Notes: generated from the sequence alone by a model not told the origin. DNA of 64,000 nt from Bombella favorum (GCF_014048475.1 NZ_NWUS01000002.1:186001-250000), one strand, 5' to 3'. Positions 34,653 to 44,369 are shown, counted from the first letter of the stretch. A program made the numbers and translations.

Positions 34653-35822
34653 TCATTGTGCGCCTCCCTGTGAGGGCGCAGCTGTGTTCCCCTGAAAAGA
34701 TGCAGGCAACGCATGGAGACGATGGATAAGTAGGACAATCCGCCGGTTCTCTGGTGCTTCAGGGTGGGCAGGGTCGGCCAGACTACGATCTGCGCGCCCT
34801 TCCACGCTCCTAATCCGCCTATCCGGATATCCAGCCCGCACTAGCAATTCCCGCACACGGTCTGCTCTCATCTCCGACAACGTCCAATTGGATAGGCCAT
34901 GCGGATTGACCCTCCGCAGATGGTACGGAACGCCGTCTGTTTCCCCGACAATGGAGATATCTTCTGGCAGGCCGCCAAGCCACGCTCCGATCTGCTCCAA
35001 CAGGGCCATGCCTTCCTTGTTGGGCATGGTCTCACCATTATCGAACATCGGTTTATGGGCAGTATCCTGCACCTCGATGCGGATCTCATCACTCCCCATT
35101 CGGAAACCGAGATTATCCTTCAGGCTACTCAACCCGGCCTCATGGGCGATGCTGGCCTTCAGCCCTTCCATCGTCTGCCGAAGATGGGCATCTTCCTGCA
35201 CTGCCTGATGCAGAGCCCCCCCAGTGCCCGTAGCACCATAGCCATGCAACGCACTAGAAGACTGTACAAACGAGGTGCCAGCACTGCCATCCACCGCTTC
35301 ATTACCCTGACCAACCTGCCCGATATTCTCTGCTGCGCCGCTCTTGGGCCCACCTAACGGAATGATCTCCGGCCGGCCAACACCTACTTCATCCGGACGA
35401 TCTGCCGTACTAGAGGGCAGGATGCTGATACCGCTATTGGTCAGAATTCCTTCATCGGCTTTACCACCCCTCCGCCCCTGATCCTCTGGATGATTTTCAG
35501 AGGAATCCGGCTTCGGCGGTGGTTCATGGTCAGAATTATGGACCGTCCGCAAGGCAGAAGGCGCCGAAAGAGGGGATGTTTCTAGCAAAGCCTGATCCGA
35601 CGTTGCCTTGCCGGTTCTGTCCGCCATTGGGTTAAAGAACAAGGCAATTCCACGCTTCTGCTCATCTGTGGTGATATTCAACAGCCACATGAGCAGAAAG
35701 AACGCCATCATGGCGGTCATGAAGTCGGCATAGGCCACCTTCCAAGCACCACCGTGATGACCAGCCTCCACCACTTCTTCCCGCTTGATGATAATGGGAC
35801 GGCTATTCTTCCTGTTAGCCAT
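34653..35822 (-). CDS. motB: MotB flagellar stator protein
   Basis: Stator subunit that anchors MotA to peptidoglycan. The 389-residue product has the transmembrane helix with the proton-binding Asp (AYADFMTAMMAFFLLMWLLN), a long Pro/Gly-rich spacer and a C-terminal OmpA-like domain (NWTLSEMRADRVRELLVRAG and RSVEGRADRSL, ending with ENRRIVLLIH). ATG 35822 matches the family start; an upstream GTG at 35849 is less likely, although the AGGAGG is 14 bases away from the chosen ATG. Confidence 0.95.
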   Translation of the reverse strand: MANRKNSRPIIIKREEVVEAGHHGGAWKVAYADFMTAMMAFFLLMWLLNITTDEQKRGIALFFNPMADRTGKATSDQALLETSPLSAPSALRTVHNSDHEPPPKPDSSENHPEDQGRRGGKADEGILTNSGISILPSSTADRPDEVGVGRPEIIPLGGPKSGAAENIGQVGQGNEAVDGSAGTSFVQSSSALHGYGATGTGGALHQAVQEDAHLRQTMEGLKASIAHEAGLSSLKDNLGFRMGSDEIRIEVQDTAHKPMFDNGETMPNKEGMALLEQIGAWLGGLPEDISIVGETDGVPYHLRRVNPHGLSNWTLSEMRADRVRELLVRAGYPDRRIRSVEGRADRSLADPAHPEAPENRRIVLLIHRLHALPASFQGNTAAPSQGGAQ

Positions 35823-35885
35823 GATGACAGCACCATCCTCCTGCTTCACCCATCAGCATCAGGCAACTAACCGCCCCAGCCATCA

Positions 35886-36668
35886 TCAACGACCCCGATT
35901 ATGGGCAATACCCACACGCACGGACGGCATGCCGGAGAACGATGCCGTACCGGTATGGGTCAGTTCGATGGACGTATCCAACCAGACTTCACCACCGATT
36001 TCCCGCCAACGTTTGCAGAAGGTGTAATCCTCACTGAGGTACGTACCGCTCTCGGCATCCACACTGCCCTCAAACAGTGCAAAGCGACGGCCATCCTCAC
36101 CTGCTGGCGCATCAATACGCCTATATTCCAGCTCCGGATAAGCCTTGATCATACGGCTGATCGCATGACGGCTGATCATCATAAAACCTGTTCCAGCATA
36201 GGCTGTCTTCAACAGGGGACCATGCTCGTAGGTCTCATGCATAGCGGAAGTCTCGCCGACATAACGCAGCGAGGCTGTCTGCTGGCGTTCACCAGCTAGA
36301 ATGTTATGTTTTGTCTCATCATCCCAGAAACGGTCACGCAGTGGATACAGCCCGGCGATCACGTCTTTCCCAGATTCAAAGAGACGTGTCGGTGCATTAG
36401 CAGGGAAGCTGATATCAGCATCCACAAAAAGAAGATGCGAGCAGTCTGACCGAAAATAGAAATTGGAAAGAAGCGTATTGCGCGCCCGTGTCACCAGAGC
36501 ATCATCACCAACATGCATAACTGTCATGGGAATACTCTGACCGCTGGAGGCATAGCCGATAACGGACAGCATGTAACCAGTCGTTACCATCCCACCGAAA
36601 CAGGGTGTTGCCAGCATAATCTTCCCTGAAGGTGTCGTCCCCGTCTGCATCGTTGCTATTTCCTCCAT
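35886..36668 (-). CDS. Glycosyltransferase-like protein (GT-A fold)
   Basis: A 260-residue cytoplasmic protein. It starts like a nucleotide-sugar binding domain (IMLATPCFGGMVTTGYMLSV), then ARNTLLSNF and the D-x-D metal-binding motif in LLFVDADISFP. AGTGFMMISR and LSEDYTFCKRW follow, as in Anp1-like and GT2-like enzymes. The sugar and acceptor are unknown. It lies just upstream of motB in the same direction and could be co-transcribed with the stator genes. AAGGGCAGG precedes the ATG. Confidence 0.75.
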   Translation of the reverse strand: MEEIATMQTGTTPSGKIMLATPCFGGMVTTGYMLSVIGYASSGQSIPMTVMHVGDDALVTRARNTLLSNFYFRSDCSHLLFVDADISFPANAPTRLFESGKDVIAGLYPLRDRFWDDETKHNILAGERQQTASLRYVGETSAMHETYEHGPLLKTAYAGTGFMMISRHAISRMIKAYPELEYRRIDAPAGEDGRRFALFEGSVDAESGTYLSEDYTFCKRWREIGGEVWLDTSIELTHTGTASFSGMPSVRVGIAHNRGR

Positions 36669-36848
36669 GAAGCCTGCCCTTAGAAAAAGGACATGATAAA
36701 GCTTATCTAGACATGAGGATACCGCAGCAAATTATTGAGCCTCAAGGCTTTTATAAGGAATAAAATTAAATTAGCGTCAAAACAAAGGCGATTTAACAAT
36801 AATAAAACCGCAAAGAAGGTTCTATGTTATCTATTCTAAACCTTTTAT

Positions 36849-37307
36849 TTACATTTCTAACCCTTCCAGAAATTTCTGATGCTGTGCCCGCTCATCAAGG
36901 CTCATTTGTTCCTGCTGCTGCACTCTCTGAACCCGCTCCAACTTCTCATGACGCAGCAAACCGTCTGTTGCTTCCTGCTCCCGCACCAGTCCCATCACTC
37001 GATTCCGTGCCACTCCACTCACCTGTCGGGCGTCTTCCAGTGCCTGTTCCAGCCGCTCCAACTCTTCTTGCGCTATGGGCAACCAGTAACGGTATCCGTT
37101 CCATAATGTCAGATCCTGCGCTTCTTCTTCTCGGGCTTTGCTGACAAGAATCCGGTTCTCCTGCATCTGGCTCTTTAGCTCTATGATGCTATTTTCAATC
37201 CGCTTTTCCTCTGCCAAGCAACGAGCCAACTCTATCCGAGCCAGATTGCTGTTCCGCTTCTGGAGCGTGCCAAGCGATGTCAGCGCCTTAAAGCGTGCCG
37301 GTTTCAT
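36849..37307 (-). CDS. fliJ: FliJ-like export chaperone
   Basis: Coiled-coil stalk/chaperone working with the FliI ATPase. The 152-residue product is almost entirely helical and charged, starting KPARFKALTSLGTLQKRNSN and continuing with heptad-rich LERLEQALEDARQVSGVARN. Position immediately downstream of fliI (19-base gap) is the main basis for the name, as FliJ sequences diverge. GGAGGAGAGATC precedes the ATG. Confidence 0.82.
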   Translation of the reverse strand: MKPARFKALTSLGTLQKRNSNLARIELARCLAEEKRIENSIIELKSQMQENRILVSKAREEEAQDLTLWNGYRYWLPIAQEELERLEQALEDARQVSGVARNRVMGLVREQEATDGLLRHEKLERVQRVQQQEQMSLDERAQHQKFLEGLEM

Positions 37308-37326
37308 GATCTCTCCTCCTTAAGCC

Positions 37327-38814
37327 TTACGCCGCATACCCGTTCGACCCTTCACCCTGTGACAAAATCTGTCGCAGACCAGCAAAGGCGTCTTCGAGTG
37401 ACACACACTCCGTCTTCTTCTGGATGAGAAATTCCTCTAGCTGCGGGCCAAGCTGTACGGCGAGATCCGCCTCAGGGTCATTACCGGCCTTATAAGCCCC
37501 CAACCGCACAAGGTCCCGCACTTCCTCCCACTGGGAAAGAAGCCGCCGTGCCCGAACTGTCAGTTCATTTTCATCCTCGCTATTACAGCCTGGAACAGAG
37601 CGGGAAAGAGACCGCAGAATATTGATGGCGGGATACCGACCCGATTCGGCAATGGAACGCTCCAGCACAACATGACCATCCAGAATCCCCCGGACCGTAT
37701 CGGTTACCGGTTCGTTCTGGTCATCACCTTCCACAAGAACGGAAAAGAAAGCCGTCATCTGACCTGCCCGGCCTTTCTCATCCAGAGCGCCCGGACCGGC
37801 TCGCTCCAACAGGCGAGGCAACGTAGCAAACACGCTAGGCGGATAACCACGGGTGGCTGGTACCTCGCCGGCAGAAAGACCAATCTCCCGCAGGGCCTGA
37901 CAAAAGCGCGTGACGCTATCCATCAGCAACAGAACGGACTTACCTTGATCCCGAAAATATTCAGCCACCGCCATAGCACTATAGGCAGCTTCTCGACGCA
38001 TCAGTGCAGAACTATCCGATGTGGCGACAACCAGAACAGACTTTGCCAACCCTTCTGGCCCCAGATCATCCTCCATAAATTCCCGGACTTCCCGGCCTCG
38101 CTCCCCCACAAGGGAAATAACCGTGACATCACAGGTCGTTTCTCTCGCCAGCATCCCCATAAGTGTGGATTTCCCCACGCCAGACCCAGCAAAAAGCCCA
38201 AGACGTTGCCCCTGACGGCATGTCGTGAACAGATTCAACGCTTTGATGCCTAGATCAATCCGTGGCCCAAGACGGGCCCGGCCTGCTGCTTCTGGCGGGG
38301 GGGCATGGCGCTGCTGCCGTATGGCCGATGGCAGAAGAGGCCCTTTACCATCCAAAGGCTGGCCCATAGGGTCCACAACACGGCCAATCCACGACTTATT
38401 AACCGCCAAACTGCTCGACGCACCCTGCTGCCCATGCCCATGCAGAACATGGAAAACAGGGCAGCCAGCACCAATGCCCTCAATGGATTCGTACGTCATG
38501 GCTAGAGCCTGCCCGTGACGGAACGCAATAATCTCCGCCAGAACATCCCGACCATCCAACGTTCTAATCCGTATCTGGTCTCCCACGGCTGTAAACAGGG
38601 TCATGCCAGTTACGGTAACGCATAGCCCTGACACATCCACAACACGGCCCAACAATTCCCCTATCGGGGCGTCCGCTATTGCGGGATGGATGACACTTGT
38701 CAGGGCGGTTATAATGTCCCTCTGCCGAGACAGTTGGACAGACAACATCACATGCCGTTCCTGTACATCCCGGCATTGGGCCTCAATATCTGGCAGAAAG
38801 AGCGGATCAAACAT
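37327..38814 (-). CDS. fliI: FliI flagellar export ATPase
   Basis: Hexameric ATPase that energises export. The 495-residue product has the Walker A loop LGLFAGSGVGKSTLMGM, ISLVGERGREVREF, Walker B VLLLMDSVTRF, and RGYPPSVFATLPRLLERAG, all typical of FliI. Its ATG overlaps the stop of the DUF1217 gene by one base (TGATG), so translation is probably coupled. Confidence 0.96.
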   Translation of the reverse strand: MFDPLFLPDIEAQCRDVQERHVMLSVQLSRQRDIITALTSVIHPAIADAPIGELLGRVVDVSGLCVTVTGMTLFTAVGDQIRIRTLDGRDVLAEIIAFRHGQALAMTYESIEGIGAGCPVFHVLHGHGQQGASSSLAVNKSWIGRVVDPMGQPLDGKGPLLPSAIRQQRHAPPPEAAGRARLGPRIDLGIKALNLFTTCRQGQRLGLFAGSGVGKSTLMGMLARETTCDVTVISLVGERGREVREFMEDDLGPEGLAKSVLVVATSDSSALMRREAAYSAMAVAEYFRDQGKSVLLLMDSVTRFCQALREIGLSAGEVPATRGYPPSVFATLPRLLERAGPGALDEKGRAGQMTAFFSVLVEGDDQNEPVTDTVRGILDGHVVLERSIAESGRYPAINILRSLSRSVPGCNSEDENELTVRARRLLSQWEEVRDLVRLGAYKAGNDPEADLAVQLGPQLEEFLIQKKTECVSLEDAFAGLRQILSQGEGSNGYAA

Positions 38815-39647
38815 CAGAAAAGCCCAGAGGACGACGTCCCGTCGCTACTGCCGCCAAACAGAGCGAGAATGCCATCCCCACCATCATCCCCTCCAAAAAG
38901 ATCGATCATACTGGCGGGCTTATCATCACTATTGTAGCTAGGATGTATCTGTATCTGTGTCAGATAACGTTCTGCATAACGCTGAACAGCATCAGGTTTG
39001 GAAAAGCTGTTCATATCTACTTTGTTGCTAATGATCCGTTTCTGCTGGTCAAAGTCCAGAGCACCAAACTGATCGGGGTCATACCCGCTGACAACCTCCG
39101 CCACACGTAGCAAGGTAGGGTCCGCCATCAGGTCATTCACTGTCTTCACCGTACCGGACTGCATCTTCCGGGTGAAATAGAGCGCATCACCCACGCCATC
39201 CTTCTGCTGGGCATCGCTCGTTTCATACTGGCGTTGCTCATAAGAGCTTACGGTCGTGGCAATCATGTCGGATGTAAAAGGCGTTGCAGAAGCCGTGCCA
39301 TGCCCTGCCCCCATACTAGAAAATGCATCAGCAAAAGCCAGCCAGCTAGCGTTCTGCGATGTCCGCGCTAGGGAGGAGGATGAGGTGGGGTCCTGCGTCA
39401 ACAAGGCTTTCTCTATCGCCTGCTGCGACCCGAGAGAGCTCAAGTTATAAGCCTTCAACACTACCTGGTTAGCGGAATAATTCCGCATTAACTGGTCTGC
39501 CGTGGTGATGGACGGTGCCTTATCCTGAAAATCCGCCACCATACGTTTAGCCGTATTGTCGCCCTTCACGCTGTCAGCCGCTGCTTTGACCTCATTCTTC
39601 TGGGCCATCAAAAACTGCGCCACGGGTGAAATGCCACTAAGTCCCAT
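38814..39647 (-). CDS. DUF1217-family flagellar-locus protein
   Basis: A 277-residue protein with the DUF1217 pattern: starts GLSGISPVAQFLMAQKNEV, then ITTADQLMRNYSANQVVLKA and YNLSSL, a second unit YEQRQYE...GVGDALYFTRKM, and LDFDQQKRIISNKVDMNSFS. This family is found in alphaproteobacterial flagellar clusters; its function is not established. ATG 39647 has GGAGGTGG upstream; the frame opens to 39731 but without a good site. It leads the fliI-fliJ unit. Confidence 0.85.
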   Translation of the reverse strand: MGLSGISPVAQFLMAQKNEVKAAADSVKGDNTAKRMVADFQDKAPSITTADQLMRNYSANQVVLKAYNLSSLGSQQAIEKALLTQDPTSSSSLARTSQNASWLAFADAFSSMGAGHGTASATPFTSDMIATTVSSYEQRQYETSDAQQKDGVGDALYFTRKMQSGTVKTVNDLMADPTLLRVAEVVSGYDPDQFGALDFDQQKRIISNKVDMNSFSKPDAVQRYAERYLTQIQIHPSYNSDDKPASMIDLFGGDDGGDGILALFGGSSDGTSSSGLF

Positions 39648-39842
39648 AAGCCACCTCCCTCCATAGAAGCATGTCGCTGACATGACCTCTGCCAGCATTC
39701 CGCTCAACATTAAAGCATTAATAATTAACATAAGGCTAAAAAGGACTTACTTTAACCATAGTATCATATGATGCGCCCTACAATCATTCCATATATCCAC
39801 TATAAAGCATGTGATAAGAGCGGTACGACAAGAAGGATAGCC
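39648..39842. promoter_or_regulatory. Divergent promoter region between the DUF1217-fliI unit and the GT25 gene
   Basis: AT-rich with repeated TTAA steps and a TTAACCAT sequence at 39752-39759. That resembles the CtrA half-site reported in Caulobacter, but the second half-site was not confirmed. Confidence 0.35.
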
Positions 39843-40568
39843 ATGAAACATTACGTCATCAGCCTTACCCGGACACCGGACCGACTAGAGAGGTTTCGGC
39901 GGGTCAACCAGCATGCTCCCGACATCATCCACGCCCCCGGCATTGATGGCAAAACGCTGGATAGGCAGGGCGTCATCCAAGCTGACCTCCTTAGCAAGGA
40001 CTGCCGTTTTACGGCGGGAGCTGTCGGGTCGGGGCTCACTCATGTTGCCTTGTGGGGTACCATCGCCAAGAGCGGAGAGCCTGCCACCATCTTTGAAGAT
40101 GATGCGTTCCTCTGCCAAAACTTTGAGCAGAAAAGCCAACAGATCATCAACCAGCTACCAGAGGACTGGGAGGTCATCCTGTGGGGCCAAAACTCCGATG
40201 CGCCCCTGCATTATGAAGTCCTGCCGGGGCAGACGGACTGTTTCGCCCATTTCAATCAGAATGATGTTCGCCGTGGCATCGAAGAGTTCCGCCATCAGAC
40301 GGTCGAAACACTGCCCTTCCGCCTGAAGCAGGCCTTTGGCATATGTGGTTATGCTGTATCTCCCCATGGGGCGCACTCTCTCATGAAACGCTGCCTGCCC
40401 ATGACGACACTGCCCATCAATTATCCCTCACTTGGCAACAGAACCCTGCTGAGTACCAGCATTGATCACCTCATGAATCGCCATTATGTGGACATGAAGG
40501 CCTATTGTTGCGTCCCGCCTCTTGTCCTGACGGACAACTTAACAGCCCAAAGCCTGAACCGGGACTAA
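39843..40568 (+). CDS. GT25-like glycosyltransferase
   Basis: A 241-residue enzyme resembling lipopolysaccharide-type family 25 glycosyltransferases: start KHYVISLTRTPDRLERFRRV, then GAVGSGLTHVALWGTIAKSG, IFEDDAF with the DD metal site, and GICGYAVSPHGAHSLMKRC. The acceptor is unknown. ATG 39843 has AAGGA five bases upstream; the frame opens at 39768. A lipoprotein gene follows at once. Confidence 0.82.
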   Translation: MKHYVISLTRTPDRLERFRRVNQHAPDIIHAPGIDGKTLDRQGVIQADLLSKDCRFTAGAVGSGLTHVALWGTIAKSGEPATIFEDDAFLCQNFEQKSQQIINQLPEDWEVILWGQNSDAPLHYEVLPGQTDCFAHFNQNDVRRGIEEFRHQTVETLPFRLKQAFGICGYAVSPHGAHSLMKRCLPMTTLPINYPSLGNRTLLSTSIDHLMNRHYVDMKAYCCVPPLVLTDNLTAQSLNRD

Positions 40569-40573
40569 GCACC

Positions 40574-41062
40574 ATGCCCATAAAAATCACCTGCCCGCCT
40601 GCGCTCTCAACGCTTGCCTGCACGGCTCTGCTAAGCCTAACGCTGACTGGGTGCACACGGCCAGCTGCCCCGTATCTGGAGAAAGGCAGTCTGCTCAGCC
40701 ACGCCGGTTTCGTGGCACATGCCGCTAATACGACGGCCCGTTTTGCCCTCATGAACAGTCTACCACCCGGAAGCCTAACCTACCGCATGAGCCCAGAGGG
40801 ACAACGCATCTATCTCTATGCCGACCCACTAGCTTGTGGCTGTGTCTATATGGGGGATGAAGCCGCTTACAGCACGTTACAGGCGCATATGCGGGCCATC
40901 ATGCAGCGCAAACACGCTCATCATCCGCCGCAGGACCCACCTCTACCCGCCATGACCGCTGAAAATTATCGGGACACGACCCCATGGGACTGGACTGTCT
41001 GGAGTCCGGCAGCAGACCCGGACAATAACCAGCCCCGCCACATGATCGGTGGTTACTGGTAA
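40574..41062 (+). CDS. Putative lipoprotein, unknown function
   Basis: A 162-residue protein with a lipoprotein signal peptide (LACTALLSLTLTGC, lipobox LTGC). The mature part has two further cysteines (ACGCVYMGD), and ends rich in Pro, His and Trp. Not recognised otherwise. It starts six bases after the GT25 stop, and a terminator hairpin overlaps the intergenic region after it. Confidence 0.65.
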   Translation: MPIKITCPPALSTLACTALLSLTLTGCTRPAAPYLEKGSLLSHAGFVAHAANTTARFALMNSLPPGSLTYRMSPEGQRIYLYADPLACGCVYMGDEAAYSTLQAHMRAIMQRKHAHHPPQDPPLPAMTAENYRDTTPWDWTVWSPAADPDNNQPRHMIGGYW

Positions 41063-41090
41063 AAAACGCAACGGGCCAAAAGCCCGTTGC
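41061..41090 (-). terminator. Rho-independent terminator of the flgI-flgJ unit
   Basis: GCAACGGGC (41068-41076) and GCCCGTTGC (41082-41090) form a 9-bp stem with a five-base loop. On the minus strand the stem is followed by GTTTTTT (41067-41061). It directly follows the FlgN-like gene stop and may also serve the rightward lipoprotein transcript weakly. Confidence 0.85.
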
Positions 41091-41576
41091 TCAAGCTCGG
41101 TCATTCAGCGAAAGCGACCCGCAGGATGTATCCGACCCTGCTTCTCCTGTCCGGCTATAGCCATGCCGATTGGCTTCTACCGCACTCTCAATAAGCAGCT
41201 TCATCACGGCTTCCTGCGTCACAAGGGCTTCCTGCAACAGCTCACTATTCTGGGTAGACACCTCAACAAAACGCCGCTGCACCTGCTGGAAGCTGGAAGA
41301 CAGATTCTCCGCCCGTACGCCATTCTTACGTGCCTGAGCAACAAGAGCGGCCAACTCCTCCATCGTGGAGGTTTTTTCCGGTAGAAGTGCCGCAGCGGCC
41401 GAGACATCATTATTCTGCAAGAAATGATTCTCCCGCACCATGATATCAGCGGCTCTGGTAAAGGCCCCCATGAGGTGGGGCAGGAAGGAACCATCCAGCC
41501 CCTGACCATCCTTGTCCCCTCTGGAGAAATGTTCAGCAAACCGACGCACGGTTTTACCAAGCTTCCGTAACGTCAT
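41091..41576 (-). CDS. FlgN-like export chaperone (putative)
   Basis: A 161-residue helical protein. MRENHFLQN-type and LLPEKTSTMEELAALVAQAR segments resemble FlgN chaperones for hook-filament junction proteins FlgK and FlgL, but the match is from pattern only. Its ATG overlaps the flgJ stop by four bases (ATGA). It is the last gene before the terminator of the flgI-flgJ unit. Confidence 0.55.
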   Translation of the reverse strand: MTLRKLGKTVRRFAEHFSRGDKDGQGLDGSFLPHLMGAFTRAADIMVRENHFLQNNDVSAAAALLPEKTSTMEELAALVAQARKNGVRAENLSSSFQQVQRRFVEVSTQNSELLQEALVTQEAVMKLLIESAVEANRHGYSRTGEAGSDTSCGSLSLNDRA

Positions 41577-41944
41577 GGTCTGTTCCCTTTTACTCTGCCA
41601 CCGCTCTGGGCCGCTTTTTCCTGCATGGCTTTCATCCGGCCATAAACCTGATGAGCAATCCCCACACCACCGCTACGGGCGACCTCTTTCCCCAACTCCA
41701 GCACCTGCATGGAGCGGAACTGTTTCTCTGCATTGCCACCCCCGAAGGGGGCTGCGGAATTATCGACCGTATCAAACATAGGCTGGAGCATTTCCCCCAG
41801 AGCCATGGCCTCGAAATCCTGTGCGGTTTTACGCGTCTTGCTTTCATCCTGCTGTGAAAGGGGCTGGCTCCGGGCCGCCGGCTTTCCCACAGCATGAGTC
41901 GCCATAGGCATGGACGCTACATGCGAGACTGACGAAACACTCAT
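41573..41944 (-). CDS. flgJ: FlgJ-type rod-binding protein (N-terminal domain only)
   Basis: Rod cap protein of 123 residues. The RKTAQDFEAMALGEMLQPMF segment and the Gly-rich AAPFGGGNAEKQFRSM region are characteristic of the FlgJ N-terminal domain. The peptidoglycan hydrolase domain of enteric FlgJ is absent, which is usual in alphaproteobacteria. A separate lytic transglycosylase gene lies 1.3 kb away. GGAAGG lies upstream. It follows flgI by 62 bases. Confidence 0.88.
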   Translation of the reverse strand: MSVSSVSHVASMPMATHAVGKPAARSQPLSQQDESKTRKTAQDFEAMALGEMLQPMFDTVDNSAAPFGGGNAEKQFRSMQVLELGKEVARSGGVGIAHQVYGRMKAMQEKAAQSGGRVKGNRP

Positions 41945-42006
41945 GATTCAGCTTTTCCTTCCATATAAAGACAGAGGACCAGACCGGAACTGCCCTGCTC
42001 CTGTGG

Positions 42007-43179
42007 TCAGCGCACTTCCAACTCGGCCTGTAACGCCCCATCCGCCTTGATAGCCTGAAGAATACTAATCATGTCTCTAGGACCGACCCCTAAAGCGTTA
42101 AGACCGGTCACGAGGTTGGCCAGAGATGGGCCATCCGACAGAATACCCATCTTATGCTCACGGTCTGTCGTAACGTTGACCTGCGTTCTAGGAACAACCG
42201 CCGTCTGCCCTGCACCAAAGGCATTAGGCTGGGACACTTCGGGGCTATTCGTCACCTGCACGGTCAAATTCCCCTGCGCAATAGCCACCGTGGTGATGCG
42301 GACATTATCCCCGATGACAATGGTACCGGCGGCTTCATCTACAATGACCTTGGCCATCGTATCCGGTGTGACGGTCAAATCCCCGATCTCATACAGAGCT
42401 TCGGACACATTGCGCCCCGCCAGATTGACCGCCACTGTTCTGGGGTCATCCACACGGGCGGTTCCCCGGCCCATATGCCGGTTGATGACCGTGGCAATAC
42501 GAACAGCTGTCGTATAATTCGAGTTCTTAAGAGAGAGATGGATGACCCCACCAGCACCCAGCAGCACAGGCACCTCCCGCTCCACCACGGCGCCGTTGGC
42601 GATGTGACCGCTGGTTGGCACGTTCCGGGTAGCGACCGCCCCCGGCCCTCGGGCTGTAAAAGCATTCGTCACAAGAGAGCCCTGCGCCACGGCATAAACC
42701 TCTCCATCAGCCGCCTGAAGGGGGGTGACAATCAACGTACCACCGGTCAAACTCTGCGCATCACCCACAGCAGAAACCGTCACGTCGATGCGGCTTCCCC
42801 CATGCGAAAAAGGCGGCAAACTGGCCGTAACCATGACAGCAGCGGTGTTATGCGTCTGTAACTGGATGGCCTTGTCGCGTATGTTAACGCCGAGACGATT
42901 GAGCATCCCGACCAATGTCTCACGGGTAAAAAGCGTGTTGGTCAACCGGTCTCCGGTGCCATTCAGGCCGACAACCAGCCCGTATCCCACCAGCTGGTTA
43001 TCCCGAATGCCTTCATAATCCACAATATCCTTGATGCGGACCGCAGACGCATGGGCCGAGCCACCCAAAAACATGCCAGACAGCACGCACCCGAAGGTCA
43101 CCAACATCATATAGCGACAGGCAGGCCGAGCTCCATTCAGACCTCGGGACAGCCAGGCGCAACAGCTCTTTAAAAACAT
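42007..43179 (-). CDS. flgI: FlgI flagellar P-ring protein
   Basis: Periplasmic P-ring subunit, about 390 residues. After the signal peptide the mature start reads VRIKDIVDYEGIRDNQLVGY and GLVVGLNGTGD, highly conserved, and the C-terminal QAIKADGALQAELEVR also matches. Start ATG 43179 has AGGAGA nine bases upstream; the frame begins at a TTG at 43203. It is the first gene of the flgI-flgJ unit. Confidence 0.96.
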   Translation of the reverse strand: MFLKSCCAWLSRGLNGARPACRYMMLVTFGCVLSGMFLGGSAHASAVRIKDIVDYEGIRDNQLVGYGLVVGLNGTGDRLTNTLFTRETLVGMLNRLGVNIRDKAIQLQTHNTAAVMVTASLPPFSHGGSRIDVTVSAVGDAQSLTGGTLIVTPLQAADGEVYAVAQGSLVTNAFTARGPGAVATRNVPTSGHIANGAVVEREVPVLLGAGGVIHLSLKNSNYTTAVRIATVINRHMGRGTARVDDPRTVAVNLAGRNVSEALYEIGDLTVTPDTMAKVIVDEAAGTIVIGDNVRITTVAIAQGNLTVQVTNSPEVSQPNAFGAGQTAVVPRTQVNVTTDREHKMGILSDGPSLANLVTGLNALGVGPRDMISILQAIKADGALQAELEVR

Positions 43180-43274
43180 CAAGCATAGTCTCCTACGCTC
43201 CAATCTAACCTTATATATGGAATATACAAGGTAAATTATTTATGATTAAGCCTTGTTAGCCTGAATATTTCCTG

Positions 43275-44369
43275 ATGGAAAGCCTTGATGAGCACATGAT
43301 AGCCTTCTCCCGGTACCACAGCCTCCGCCCCGGCTCCTTGTCCCGCTCTGCCATACAATATGTTTTAGGCCTGCTGCTGGGAGCGATCATTAGCCCACCC
43401 GCCACGGCACAGAATCTCTTTTCCCCTCTGGACCCTGCCCAGTCGCACCTCTGCCGCAACGCCACAGAGCAGGTAGAACGTGCCCTACGCCTGCCGGATG
43501 GTTTTCTCTCCGCCATCAGCCGGGTGGAAACGGGGCGACCGGATAGAAATGGCAACCTTATCCCATGGCCTTGGAGCATAAATGCTGCTGGCACGGGCCA
43601 TTATTATGCCTCCCGACAGGAGGCCGTGGAGGCCGTAAAAAGCTTTCAACAACAAGGGATACAGTCCATTGATGTCGGCTGCCTACAGGTCAATCTTCTC
43701 CACCATCCAGCAGCCTTTCCCTCTCTGGACATGGCTTTCGACCCCTACAGCAATGCTCGCTATGCAGGGCTGTTCCTACAGAAACTGAAAGATCAGACAG
43801 GCAGCTGGCCACGAGCCGCCGCCGCCTATCATTCGCAGACAGGCACACTTGGAACCCCCTATCTGCAACAAGTTCTCCAGCAATGGGCCACACCATTGGA
43901 CACGCCCCAACCACACACACCGCTACCCACCCCACCGTACCCGGCCGCAACCATGCCGGTAGCGGGGAACCATTCCAGCATCAGCCAAAACCACCCGGCA
44001 CACACAACGGTGCCTTACCGGCCTTTCGTTATTCAATCAGCCTCCTCCCTTTCATCGGGAGCGCATCCTTCTGGAGGGGGCATTACCCATGCAACTAACG
44101 GGCCAGCTAGTTTTCTGGCCGCACTGCGCCATCAAGAAACGACACAGCCTTTACCGCCCACGAACCAACCTACCGCCACAGCCACACCGGGCCAGAACAC
44201 CCCACAAGGGCACCGCCCTTTCCGTCCCTTTCGGGGGTATTTCCGACCTGCCATGCCACCACCACCGCATCAAAGGATAAAAAGCTCACAGAATGGGCGC
44301 AGCCTCGCCACCTATCGGGCTATGCCTGTCCATACCGTCAGCCCCATGCCTTATGTTCCGGCCTATTGA
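43275..44369 (+). CDS. SLT-type lytic transglycosylase
   Basis: Peptidoglycan lytic enzyme of 364 residues with signal peptide (AIQYVLGLLLGAIISPPATA). The catalytic domain has LPDGFLSAISRVETGRPD, where the Glu of VETGR is the expected catalytic acid, and SIDVGCLQVNLLHHP, WPRAAAAYHSQTG. The tail is Pro/His/Thr-rich. Adjacent flgI-flgJ and the absence of an FlgJ hydrolase domain suggest that it opens peptidoglycan for the rod. Start site uncertain: ATG 43275 or ATG 43296, neither with a strong ribosome site. Confidence 0.85.
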   Translation: MESLDEHMIAFSRYHSLRPGSLSRSAIQYVLGLLLGAIISPPATAQNLFSPLDPAQSHLCRNATEQVERALRLPDGFLSAISRVETGRPDRNGNLIPWPWSINAAGTGHYYASRQEAVEAVKSFQQQGIQSIDVGCLQVNLLHHPAAFPSLDMAFDPYSNARYAGLFLQKLKDQTGSWPRAAAAYHSQTGTLGTPYLQQVLQQWATPLDTPQPHTPLPTPPYPAATMPVAGNHSSISQNHPAHTTVPYRPFVIQSASSLSSGAHPSGGGITHATNGPASFLAALRHQETTQPLPPTNQPTATATPGQNTPQGHRPFRPFRGYFRPAMPPPPHQRIKSSQNGRSLATYRAMPVHTVSPMPYVPAY

